From 2-01-FULL-49-22 sp964639445 (GTDB lineage: Bacteria; Patescibacteriota; Saccharimonadia; Saccharimonadales; UBA10212), in assembly GCA_964639445.1 (NCBI GenBank), contig CAZXDA010000023.1, positions 1-9,689 of the forward strand: a DNA stretch of 9,689 nucleotides, in the 5' to 3' direction. Below the pieces are notes generated by a model. The model saw nothing but the letters and a program-made list of their open reading frames with translations. It ran no database searches and was not told the DNA's origin. Each line of letters begins with the position of its first letter. The first letter of the stretch is position 1. This document shows, piece after piece, positions 1-6,152 of the stretch. Position numbers and translations under genes: made by a program.

Positions 1-99
1 GTCATAGACTGTCGGGCCGCAGGTATAGAGCTTAACCTCGGGTGGGTTTATCGGTTTAAATTCCTCAACCTTGCGACTCAGAGTGTTATAAAGCTTCAT
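1..99 (-). CDS. cysS: Cysteinyl-tRNA synthetase, N-terminal 33 codons (cut by left edge)
   Basis: CysS charges tRNA-Cys with cysteine in the cytoplasm, through a class I Rossmann catalytic domain. From the ATG at 99 the minus-strand frame stays open to base 1 and reads MKLYNTLSRK, continues through VEEFKPINPPEV, and ends KLYTCGPTVYD. This is the class I CysRS N-terminus. The Cys in TCGPTVYD is the first zinc ligand in the known family, and the HIGH signature would follow just outside the window. The start codon lies inside the end of the upstream phosphoesterase gene, giving a 14-bp overlap in another frame, so translational coupling is likely. A weak AGAG-type ribosome site lies about 8 nt upstream. 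Only about 7% of a typical 460-residue protein is visible. The identity is confident because the motif is very specific, but completeness of the gene cannot be judged. Confidence 0.9.
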   Translation of the reverse strand, partial: MKLYNTLSRKVEEFKPINPPEVKLYTCGPTVYD

Positions 100-1114
100 C
101 GGCAGTCTCTTTTTCTATTTGATCCAAAAGCTCAGTCGCTACTTTAACAGTCTCAGTTTTGATCTTTTCATAATCACGACCATCAGTGATTTTGAAACCA
201 CTAGCCAGTGGATGGCCACCACCCCCAAAATGCTCAGCTAGTTTATCAGCAATGCGGAAGCCGTAATTGCAGCGGATTTTAGCAGTGACCTTTCCGTCTT
301 CATATAACTTAAAGGCTATCGCCACATCAGTGTTTTTAGCAAGACGCATATCATCAATTACTAACATGGAAGGGTTATACAGTGGGCTATAGCGCTCGAT
401 TTCTTCCCAAGGAATAGTCACCGTAGCAATCCGGTCATCACTATGGAATTCAACCCGCTTAAGAAGCTCGCCCTTGTAATGAATGAGTTCAGGCTCTCGG
501 CGCAGTGTTTCGCGGCGAGCGCTTTCTAACTCTGGTAGACTGACACCGGCTTCCACCAATTCAGCAATAATATGAATCGAGCGCGGCGTAGTGGACTCGC
601 TCATTAAACCTAGCGAATCACTTAAAATTGCCATAGCTATTAAATCTCTAGCCGTAGCATCCAGTGACCATTTGAGCTGAGTAGCAAGCTCACAAATAAC
701 TTCGCCTGTGGCGACGGCTGGTGGATTCAAGATAACTTTGGCAAAGCTGATAGTAGCCTCAGTTTTATGATGATCAAGTACAATCGAGGGTCGAGTGGCC
801 ACCCAGCTTTTGGCGCCGCTTTTTTCTAACTGCGCAAGGAGTGCGATACTGGCAGTATCAACGATAATTGATGCATCAAATTTATTAGGCATGTCTTTGC
901 TCACTCGACCCCAGCCTGGTAGATAATGAAGGTATGATGGCAGATCAACGCCGCAGTAGAGGTGTGTTGTCTTACCCATGCTGTCTAAGATCGACTCTAA
1001 GGCCAAGGCACTAGCCAAGCTATCAATATCAGGATTATCGGCCTGGATTACCACAACTACCTTAGCGGCATCAATAATTTTGCGGATCTCTTCCGCTTCT
1101 TTATAGTGTGTCAT
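86..1114 (-). CDS. DHH/DHHA1 family phosphoesterase (NrnA-like)
   Basis: This is a 342-residue DHH-DHHA1 protein of NrnA-like layout. That family hydrolyses short oligoribonucleotides or 3',5'-phosphoadenosine phosphate in the cytoplasm using Mn2+; the substrate here is inferred. Visible motifs, in order: motif I NPDIDSLAS (residues 27-35) with metal-binding Asp29 and Asp31; motif II VDTAS with Asp86; the signature LDHHKT (113-118); ILSDSLGL with Asp166; and the DHHA1 substrate loop GGGGHPLASGF (297-307). Length matches the family (about 310-350). One oddity: the metal-ligand His usually found two residues before Asn27 is Ala25, so motif I reads QADNPD rather than HxNPD. The start is ATG with no clear Shine-Dalgarno. 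The gene follows recR after a 73-bp repeat-bearing gap and overlaps cysS by 14 bp. Confidence 0.88.
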   Translation of the reverse strand: MTHYKEAEEIRKIIDAAKVVVVIQADNPDIDSLASALALESILDSMGKTTHLYCGVDLPSYLHYLPGWGRVSKDMPNKFDASIIVDTASIALLAQLEKSGAKSWVATRPSIVLDHHKTEATISFAKVILNPPAVATGEVICELATQLKWSLDATARDLIAMAILSDSLGLMSESTTPRSIHIIAELVEAGVSLPELESARRETLRREPELIHYKGELLKRVEFHSDDRIATVTIPWEEIERYSPLYNPSMLVIDDMRLAKNTDVAIAFKLYEDGKVTAKIRCNYGFRIADKLAEHFGGGGHPLASGFKITDGRDYEKIKTETVKVATELLDQIEKETADEAL

Positions 1115-1136
1115 CTTTTTAAAGTATAGCTCATAA

Positions 1137-1184
1137 AGGGTTATAGGGTGAGAGGGTTATAGGGTTGTAGACGTCTATAACCCT
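1137..1184. repeat. Cluster of AGGGTTATAG direct and inverted repeats between recR and the phosphoesterase gene
   Basis: On the plus strand AGGGTTATAG occurs at 1137-1146 and 1153-1162. A one-mismatch copy (AGGGTTGTAG) lies at 1161-1170, and an exact inverted copy (CTATAACCCT) at 1175-1184. The third and inverted copies make a 24-bp near-palindrome, 1161-1184, with one G-T wobble and an ACGT centre. No T-run follows on either side, so it is not a standard terminator. It nearly fills the 73-bp gap and could be a small intergenic repeat element, an RNA processing hairpin or a protein site. Confidence 0.7.
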
Positions 1185-1187
1185 GTT

Positions 1188-1796
1188 CTAGACTTTTTGG
1201 CGGCCTTCAAAGGCGCGGGTCAGCGTAATTTGGTCGGCATATTCCAAATCAACTCCTACTGGCAATCCACGGGCTAAACGTGTAATTTTAAGCGGACGTT
1301 TACCAACTTCTTGGGTAATTAAAAGCGCTGTACTTTCACCTTCTACGCTGGCATTGGTGGCTAAAATCAGCTCCTTCACCTTATCTTCATCTATTCTCTT
1401 AATTAACTGCGCAATATGCAGCTGCTCTGGCCCGATGCCTTCAATTGGCGAGACCAAGCCGCCAAGCACATGATATGTGCCGTGAAAGCTAGCGGTTTTT
1501 TCGATGGCGACTATATCAAAAGGGTCGGCCACTACTGCCACCACTTGTTTATCGCGCCGCGGGTCAGTATAGAGCGAGCTAAGCTTTTGGCTTCTCTCTA
1601 TTAAGGCAAAAGTTTTAGGACAATATTTTATATTGTCGTGCATATTGCTTAAGGCATCAGCCAGCGCGCGGGCTTTAGACGGATCGGCCCTCAGCAAATA
1701 ATAGGCATAACGTTCGGCCGTGCGTGGTCCCACGCCCGGCAGGTAACCAAAAGCGTCAATAACTGCTTGCAGAGATTTAGGTATGGCCGGACTCAT
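1188..1796 (-). CDS. recR: Recombination mediator protein RecR, zinc finger eroded
   Basis: RecR works with RecO (and RecF) to load RecA on SSB-coated single-stranded DNA during gap repair. The 202-residue length is typical. Domains in order: helix-hairpin-helix with YLPGVGPRTAERYAYYLL (18-35); the zinc-finger region (about 56-82) ending in the conserved TDPRRD; a Toprim domain (about 85-165) with ATNASVEGESTA (146-157), in which Glu152 is the Toprim acidic residue; and the C-terminal block LARGLPVGVDLEYAD (174-188) ending TLTRAFEGR. The C4 zinc finger is largely lost: only Cys59 remains, and positions aligning with the other three cysteines are Thr62, Ser73 and Tyr76. The start is ATG with no strong Shine-Dalgarno, 7 bp after the ybaB stop, so coupled translation is likely. 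The stop is TAG. ybaB-recR order is the usual bacterial arrangement. Confidence 0.95.
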   Translation of the reverse strand: MSPAIPKSLQAVIDAFGYLPGVGPRTAERYAYYLLRADPSKARALADALSNMHDNIKYCPKTFALIERSQKLSSLYTDPRRDKQVVAVVADPFDIVAIEKTASFHGTYHVLGGLVSPIEGIGPEQLHIAQLIKRIDEDKVKELILATNASVEGESTALLITQEVGKRPLKITRLARGLPVGVDLEYADQITLTRAFEGRQKV

Positions 1797-1803
1797 GGGG
1801 CTT

Positions 1804-2097
1804 TTACAAACCTAAGTTGCCAAGTACGCCCATCATTGGCTGCATTTTCTCAGCTGCTAATTTTTGGCTTTGAGCGATGGCTTCTTTGACCGCCTCTTCC
1901 ACCCATCCTTCTAACTGCCCAATGTCATCAAGGTCAATGGCTTTAGGATCAATGTGGATTTTTTTAATCTTTTGCTCGCCGCTGATCTCGACTTTTACTG
2001 CACCATCACCCGTTTCTACAGTTATTATTTCGCGCTGCAGCTCTTTTTGTAATTTTCGGGCCTTCATTAAAAGCTTGGCTTGATCAAATTTACTCAC
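1804..2097 (-). CDS. ybaB: YbaB/EbfC family nucleoid-associated protein
   Basis: YbaB/EbfC proteins are small dimeric DNA-binding proteins that coat the nucleoid and are usually encoded beside dnaX and recR. The 97-residue product has the family layout: an N-terminal amphipathic helix (about 3-24, KLLMKARKLQKELQ), a central beta hairpin with GDGAVKVEISGEQKIKKIHIDP (about 30-51; the VKVxxxGxxxIxxIxIDP pattern), and a long C-terminal helix (about 56-85) followed by a Met/Gly-rich tail. The start is a GTG, chosen because a strong AAAGGAGG lies 4 nt upstream and no in-frame ATG fits the family N-terminus. It sits 19 bp after the membrane-protein gene and 7 bp before recR, within one apparent operon. 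Confidence 0.93.
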   Translation of the reverse strand: MSKFDQAKLLMKARKLQKELQREIITVETGDGAVKVEISGEQKIKKIHIDPKAIDLDDIGQLEGWVEEAVKEAIAQSQKLAAEKMQPMMGVLGNLGL

Positions 2098-2101
2098 AGA
2101 A

Positions 2102-2109
2102 CCTCCTTT
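2102..2109 (-). promoter_or_regulatory. Strong Shine-Dalgarno deciding the GTG start of ybaB
   Basis: The minus strand reads AAAGGAGG, then TTCT, then GTG at 2097-2095. This is the best ribosome-binding site in the window. It supports GTG initiation of ybaB and shows that the organism uses anti-Shine-Dalgarno pairing even though several neighbouring genes lack it. Confidence 0.8.
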
Positions 2110-2116
2110 ACTGGTG

Positions 2117-3307
2117 TTATTTTAGCACGTATGTAGTGCGAGTTTCTTGACTGTGCGGCCAGGCAATAAGGCTGTAGCGTAGGCCGTAAAGTAGCTGAAA
2201 GAAAGCTACCAACGATATTAAACTAATGGCCAAGGCATAAGGTAATGGATTTAGTGGGAAAACCCGCCGCCACTCAAGGTATAAGTAGCGCAGACCGGCC
2301 GCTAAAAATACCGCTACAGCCGGCAGTCCAATATTAATGAGGTGTAAATTATGGTTGATCCCGGCTGCTAAGGTTGCGAACAACAGCATACCGGCCATCA
2401 GATAAACAATGCGCCGGCTGGCGGCACTTAAAGCATACACGCCTATTACCACCAAAGCTGTTTGCATAATGTTAAAGATTGGTAGTTTGTCTAATGTAAT
2501 ATCTATGTGAGAGCGAAGCTCTACAAATAGTGACAAAAAACTCCAGGCAGTTGCCTTTATAGCTTCCAGAACTGACGGCCATTTATCGGGGAATAAAAAC
2601 AAAGTCTTTAATCGACTCGGCTCGTTGACAACCGCAGCAATTAAAGGCACGCTAGCTAGAATTATTAGAAGTAACCCAAATGTTAAATATGCCATAGGTT
2701 TGGATTGAAGTATGGTACGTAGTGAGCGGTGCATAACAATGCCTGCTGCAACCAATAGCCAGATCATTCCAGGTACGTAAAGTGTAATTGCCAGCACTAG
2801 GCAGAAAAGTATGAAAAACCAGCCAGCAAATCTATCTGACTTAGTCAGCCACCTAAAGACATAAATCAGTACAACCGGCCATAGAAACATGATGTCAGGC
2901 GTAGCGCTGCGGCTGGTTAGTATCAACCAAGGGGTGCTTATAAAAATTAAGGTGATAAAAGTGGCAGTTGTTTTGCCAAACCAGCTCCGCAGCCAACTAA
3001 AAAGACAAAAAAATATCACTAACGCAAACAATACTGAAGCTAGCCGCAGAGCAAAGATATGGTTAGGCAAAAGCTTGTCTATGGCATGCTGAACTAAATA
3101 ATAAGGTGCATTAACGCCATTTTTAATGATCTGTCTAAAAGAATGGTTATTTTGAGCAGAGAAAAACTCCTCAGGACCAAGACCGGTTGTCAAAGCACCA
3201 AGGCGCCAAAAATAAAATATAATTACGACAACAAGAGCACCGAAAAATAAAAGCCACGAGCGTCCAAAAGACCACCTTGGCCTCATGCGTCTTACTGCTG
3301 CCAACAT
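2117..3307 (-). CDS. Multi-pass membrane protein, GT-C (GT39/ArnT-like) glycosyltransferase candidate
   Basis: This 396-residue integral membrane protein has about 10 predicted hydrophobic segments; the first is residues 17-34 after a basic N-terminus (RRMRPRWSFGR). The first external loop carries GLGPEEFFSAQ (42-52), resembling the acidic pair in loop 1 of GT-C enzymes that use polyprenyl-phosphate sugars. SRSATPDIMFLWP (132-144) resembles the Arg-x-Asp stretch after helix 4 of GT39/PMT-like proteins. The family assignment is inference from topology and these motifs; donor and acceptor are unknown. At 396 residues it is shorter than ArnT or PMT (500 or more) and seems to lack their C-terminal periplasmic domain. 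It sits between dnaB and ybaB, splitting a replication/repair cluster. A consensus promoter lies directly upstream, giving an almost leaderless mRNA. Met8 (3286) is an alternative start. Confidence 0.7.
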   Translation of the reverse strand: MLAAVRRMRPRWSFGRSWLLFFGALVVVIIFYFWRLGALTTGLGPEEFFSAQNNHSFRQIIKNGVNAPYYLVQHAIDKLLPNHIFALRLASVLFALVIFFCLFSWLRSWFGKTTATFITLIFISTPWLILTSRSATPDIMFLWPVVLIYVFRWLTKSDRFAGWFFILFCLVLAITLYVPGMIWLLVAAGIVMHRSLRTILQSKPMAYLTFGLLLIILASVPLIAAVVNEPSRLKTLFLFPDKWPSVLEAIKATAWSFLSLFVELRSHIDITLDKLPIFNIMQTALVVIGVYALSAASRRIVYLMAGMLLFATLAAGINHNLHLINIGLPAVAVFLAAGLRYLYLEWRRVFPLNPLPYALAISLISLVAFFQLLYGLRYSLIAWPHSQETRTTYVLK

Positions 3308-3316
3308 ATAGGCTAA

Positions 3317-3345
3317 ATTATATGACGCCCAAGCTTATTCTTCAA
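3317..3345 (-). promoter_or_regulatory. Sigma70-type promoter for the membrane-protein gene
   Basis: The minus strand has TTGAAG (3345-3340, 4/6 to TTGACA), a 17-nt spacer, and a perfect TATAAT (3322-3317). The predicted start point is about 3310-3307, at or within 3 nt of the ATG at 3307, so the transcript would be leaderless or nearly so. The -35 overlaps the last codons of dnaB. It could separate expression of the membrane protein, ybaB and recR from dnaX-dnaB. Confidence 0.6.
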
Positions 3346-4690
3346 AAGGCTGATGCTGGGTATCCAGATCGCGAAAACGTTGTTTTTGGCGGTCAAAATA
3401 AAGTTCGAAGTTGCCGGTTGGACCATTGCGGTGTTTTTTAATAAACACATCTGTTACGTTGGGCCGATCACTATCAGGATTGTAGTATTCTTCGCGGTAT
3501 AAAAACATCACAATATCGGCATCTTGTTCGATACTGCCTGATTCTCGCAGGTCAGCCAGTTGGGGAATTTGTGGCGAGCGGTTTTCAACCGAGCGGCTTA
3601 GCTGACTGGCCGCCACGACCGGTACATTTAATTCTCGAGCTAAAATTTTAAGGGAACGGCTAATTTCTGAAATTTCTTGCACTCGATTAGCGATTGACGC
3701 AAAACGGGCGCCGCCGCTCATCAGTTGCAGATAATCGACCATCACTACAGCCAATGGGTATTGATGATGCAAACGTCGGGCTTTGGTGCGTAAGTCCGAA
3801 ACAGTAATACCGGATGTGTCGTCAATGAAAATCGGCGCTTCGGCTAGCGCGCCCATAGCAGCGCTTATGCGCTCAAAGTCCTCGTCGCCCAATCCTTCGC
3901 CAGTGCGCAACTTCCAGGCATCAACATTAGCTTCAGCGGCCAGCAGCCTGTCTACTAATTGCTCCTTGCTCATTTCCAGAGAAAAGTACAAAACGGCACC
4001 TTGCTTGGCTTTAGCGGAGATATCGAGTGACATATTGAGCATCAAGGCAGTTTTACCCATGGACGGTCGAGCGGCAATAACTACTAAATCAGACCGCTGT
4101 AGACCGGCAATACGCTTATCCAGGTCACGTAAGCCTGTCGGAATCCCCCTAATACCACCCTTTTTACGTTGCAGGTCATCCAACCTGTCAAAACTTTCCG
4201 CTAAAATTGACTCAAGCGATACAATGTCCTGTCTGACATGCTTTTGAGAGACTTCAAATAGACGGGTTTCGGCCTCTTCAATTAGCTCTGATAGCGATTT
4301 ATCTTCGTCTCGGCCAATGGCGGCAATATCGGCTGAGGCGCCAATCAAACGGCGCCTGATGGCTTTGTCGGCGACAATTTGAGCGTATTGCTCAAGATGA
4401 GCCGCCGTTGGCACATAATTGGTTAACTCTGTTAAGTAACTGGCGCCGCCGACTACATCCAGTTTGCCGGAGTTCTTTAGTTGCTCGCTTAGGGTTAGTA
4501 AGTCAATTGGGCTGTGCTTATCGTGCAAACCCCTCATGGCCGTAAAAATGATTCTATGCTGATCGTTAAAAAAATCGTCTGGCTGGATCAGGTCGGCAAT
4601 TTTGACAAAGCCGTCAGAATCAATAATTAAACTGCCAAGCAAACTGCTTTCAGCGTCAAGACTCTGTGGCGTAGTTGTGTCCCTATCCAT
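3335..4690 (-). CDS. dnaB: Replicative DNA helicase DnaB
   Basis: DnaB is the hexameric 5'-3' helicase that unwinds DNA at the replication fork. The 451-residue length is normal, with no intein. The N-terminal all-alpha domain (about 8-110) starts with the usual PQSLDAESSLLGSLI; a linker region follows (about 150-185); then the RecA-like motor with Walker A ARPSMGKT (207-214), SLEMSKEQL containing the catalytic Glu (Glu239), Walker B VMVDYLQLM (316-324), SQLSRSVENR (362-371), and the arginine-finger region KKHRNGPTG (418-426). All key residues appear intact. The ATG lies 2 bp after the dnaX stop with no clear Shine-Dalgarno, so translation is probably coupled to dnaX. Having the clamp-loader subunit and the helicase adjacent would allow co-expression of replisome parts. 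Confidence 0.97.
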   Translation of the reverse strand: MDRDTTTPQSLDAESSLLGSLIIDSDGFVKIADLIQPDDFFNDQHRIIFTAMRGLHDKHSPIDLLTLSEQLKNSGKLDVVGGASYLTELTNYVPTAAHLEQYAQIVADKAIRRRLIGASADIAAIGRDEDKSLSELIEEAETRLFEVSQKHVRQDIVSLESILAESFDRLDDLQRKKGGIRGIPTGLRDLDKRIAGLQRSDLVVIAARPSMGKTALMLNMSLDISAKAKQGAVLYFSLEMSKEQLVDRLLAAEANVDAWKLRTGEGLGDEDFERISAAMGALAEAPIFIDDTSGITVSDLRTKARRLHHQYPLAVVMVDYLQLMSGGARFASIANRVQEISEISRSLKILARELNVPVVAASQLSRSVENRSPQIPQLADLRESGSIEQDADIVMFLYREEYYNPDSDRPNVTDVFIKKHRNGPTGNFELYFDRQKQRFRDLDTQHQPFEE

Positions 4691-4692
4691 AT

Positions 4693-6072
4693 TTATGATT
4701 CTAGCACTTCGGCTGAACCAAAAATAGATTTAATTGCGACAAAATCGCTTTTTCTAGAGGTCACATCCTGCTTTTTAGCCAATGTTTTATCAACCACACA
4801 ATCAATTATTAAGCTGTCTCCGCTGACTTCTTTTATCAATTGGGCAATAAGTTTAATTGATTTAGCTTCTTTGATCTTTTTTTGATGCAGAGGAAATCTA
4901 AAATCTAACCTCAGGTGGTCGTTATTAATGGATGGTTCTGCTAGTCGCAAGGCTGTATACAAAGATGGTGCCTCTTGTTTGACTCGTACCAGAATTTCGT
5001 TCCAATGATCTAAGCTAAATGACGATTTTTTGTGATTTATGTCCTGCTCAACGTCAGGATAATTAGGTGGCGGTAGCTTGGGCTTATTTTTGGTTTCATT
5101 TTCATTTATGTCTCGACTAGCAGCGTCTAGAACCGCCAGCTCTAGTGTCTCCTGCGGGCTGGCGGCGGCCGAAACGCTACTCAATTCTTTAAGTAATCGA
5201 CTCACCCATCGGCCGCTTAATTCTTGCTGTAATAGTTTTTGGCGTATAATTCGCCCCAAGCTTCTGGCCACCGTAACCGGGTTAGCTCCTTGCTCTTTTA
5301 GATGCTCTAATGTCTTTAGCGCCTCATGCGGGTGGCGTTCCTCTAAATGCTCCGCTAGTTCTTTGATAACGTTATTGGGTGGTATGCCTAAGAGGTTTCT
5401 GACATCAGTCTCAGTCACTTTTCGACTATTAGCGCTTAGCTGGTCAAGCATACCGATAATATCCCGCAAACTGCCATCGCTAAAATCCGCCAGTAGTGTC
5501 AAGGCGTTATTATCAATGTTGATTTTTTCTTTTTTAGCCAAACTTTGAAGGTGAGATTTAACAGTAGATGAACTTATGGGTTTGAAATTAAAGCGTTGGG
5601 TGCGGCTAATGATGGTTTCTGGCAGTTTATGAGCTTCGGTGGTGGCCAGAATAAAAATACAGTGGGCTGGCGGCTCCTCTAATGTTTTTAATAGAGCGTT
5701 AAATGCTTCTTTGGTTAGCATGTGGACTTCGTCAATAATGTAAATCTTGTATTTAGCAGATGAAGGGGCAATGTGGACCTTTTCGCGTAGATCGCGGATC
5801 TCGTCAATGCGCCGGTTGCTGGCGGCGTCAATTTCAATGATGTCTAGGTGGACCGTATCGTGTTGATATGGTAGGGCGTTGACTTCATGCGCTAAAATGC
5901 GAGCGACTGATGTTTTACCGACCCCACGTGGGCCGGCAAAAAGATAAGCATGACTAATGCGACCACTTTTTACGGCTTCTTCAAGTGTTTTGGTTATCGC
6001 ATCCTGGCCAATAGCCTCCGAAAATTTGTGTGGCCGATATTTTCTATATAAAGCCTGCCCCATCACATACAT
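4693..6072 (-). CDS. dnaX: DNA polymerase III subunit gamma/tau, zinc-less form
   Basis: DnaX is the AAA+ motor of the clamp loader that opens the beta sliding clamp and places it on primed DNA. Residues 5-17 (GQALYRKYRPHKF) are the classic N-terminus; Walker A is GPRGVGKT (47-54), Walker B IIDEVH (112-117), sensor 1 LATTE (142-146), SRT (156-158) stands where SRC is usual and keeps the arginine finger, and GSLRD (200-204) is the sensor 2 region. The four-cysteine zinc module normally following Walker A is missing; residues 61-76 lack any Cys and lead straight into LDIIEIDAASNRR. At 459 residues it is short, closer to gamma than tau. Codons 397-399 form an A AAA AAG slippery site. The start may be Met1 (6072) or Met4 (6063); Met4 fits the family better. 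No Shine-Dalgarno is visible, and a heptamer repeat array abuts the start. Confidence 0.95.
   Translation of the reverse strand: MYVMGQALYRKYRPHKFSEAIGQDAITKTLEEAVKSGRISHAYLFAGPRGVGKTSVARILAHEVNALPYQHDTVHLDIIEIDAASNRRIDEIRDLREKVHIAPSSAKYKIYIIDEVHMLTKEAFNALLKTLEEPPAHCIFILATTEAHKLPETIISRTQRFNFKPISSSTVKSHLQSLAKKEKINIDNNALTLLADFSDGSLRDIIGMLDQLSANSRKVTETDVRNLLGIPPNNVIKELAEHLEERHPHEALKTLEHLKEQGANPVTVARSLGRIIRQKLLQQELSGRWVSRLLKELSSVSAAASPQETLELAVLDAASRDINENETKNKPKLPPPNYPDVEQDINHKKSSFSLDHWNEILVRVKQEAPSLYTALRLAEPSINNDHLRLDFRFPLHQKKIKEAKSIKLIAQLIKEVSGDSLIIDCVVDKTLAKKQDVTSRKSDFVAIKSIFGSAEVLES
4862..4882 (-). other. Candidate -1 frameshift site in dnaX (A AAA AAG, then early -1 stop)
   Basis: The minus strand carries A AAA AAG (4882-4876) in the correct phase, as codons CAA AAA AAG for residues 397-399. 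The same heptamer drives gamma production in E. coli dnaX (established knowledge). In the -1 frame four codons (Asp, Gln, Arg, Ser) are followed by TAA at 4864-4862, giving a 403-residue product instead of 459. I found no convincing downstream stem-loop, and A-runs arise by chance in such sequence. Confidence 0.35.
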
Positions 6073-6122
6073 TTTACATTTTACATTTCACATTTAACAT
6101 TAATTTTCCATTTTTCATTTAT
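6070..6122 (-). repeat. Period-7 repeat array abutting dnaX (units ending in ATG on the coding strand)
   Basis: On the plus strand the block is seven units of consensus CATTTNN with lengths 7, 7, 7, 7, 11, 7, 7. On the coding (minus) strand each unit ends in ATG, at 6118, 6111, 6100, 6093, 6086 and 6079, with the last, 6072, being the first possible dnaX start. Four of the upstream ATGs hit stops almost at once (ATG TAA at 6086 and 6079, ATG TGA at 6093, three codons at 6111). Those at 6118 and 6100 share a short frame ending at 6074. Confidence 0.8.
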
Positions 6123-6152
6123 CAAAAAAGTTGCAACTAATTCTCTTAGCTG

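Noticed and set aside
1161..1184. Rho-independent terminator after recR
   Set aside because: The hairpin is good but no T-run follows it on the minus strand, so it is listed as a repeat only.
2889..3092. Plus-strand 67-codon frame inside the membrane-protein gene
   Set aside because: It is antisense to hydrophobic helices, with no motif, and is short enough to arise by chance.
3783..4247. Plus-strand open frame of 154 codons opposite dnaB
   Set aside because: It lies wholly antisense to well-conserved dnaB motor sequence, has Ser/Arg-rich low-complexity composition and no recognisable domain. It is a shadow frame.
5078..5548. Plus-strand open frame of 156 codons opposite dnaX
   Set aside because: It is antisense to dnaX, Ser/Leu-rich without motif, and has no promoter or ribosome site that stands out.
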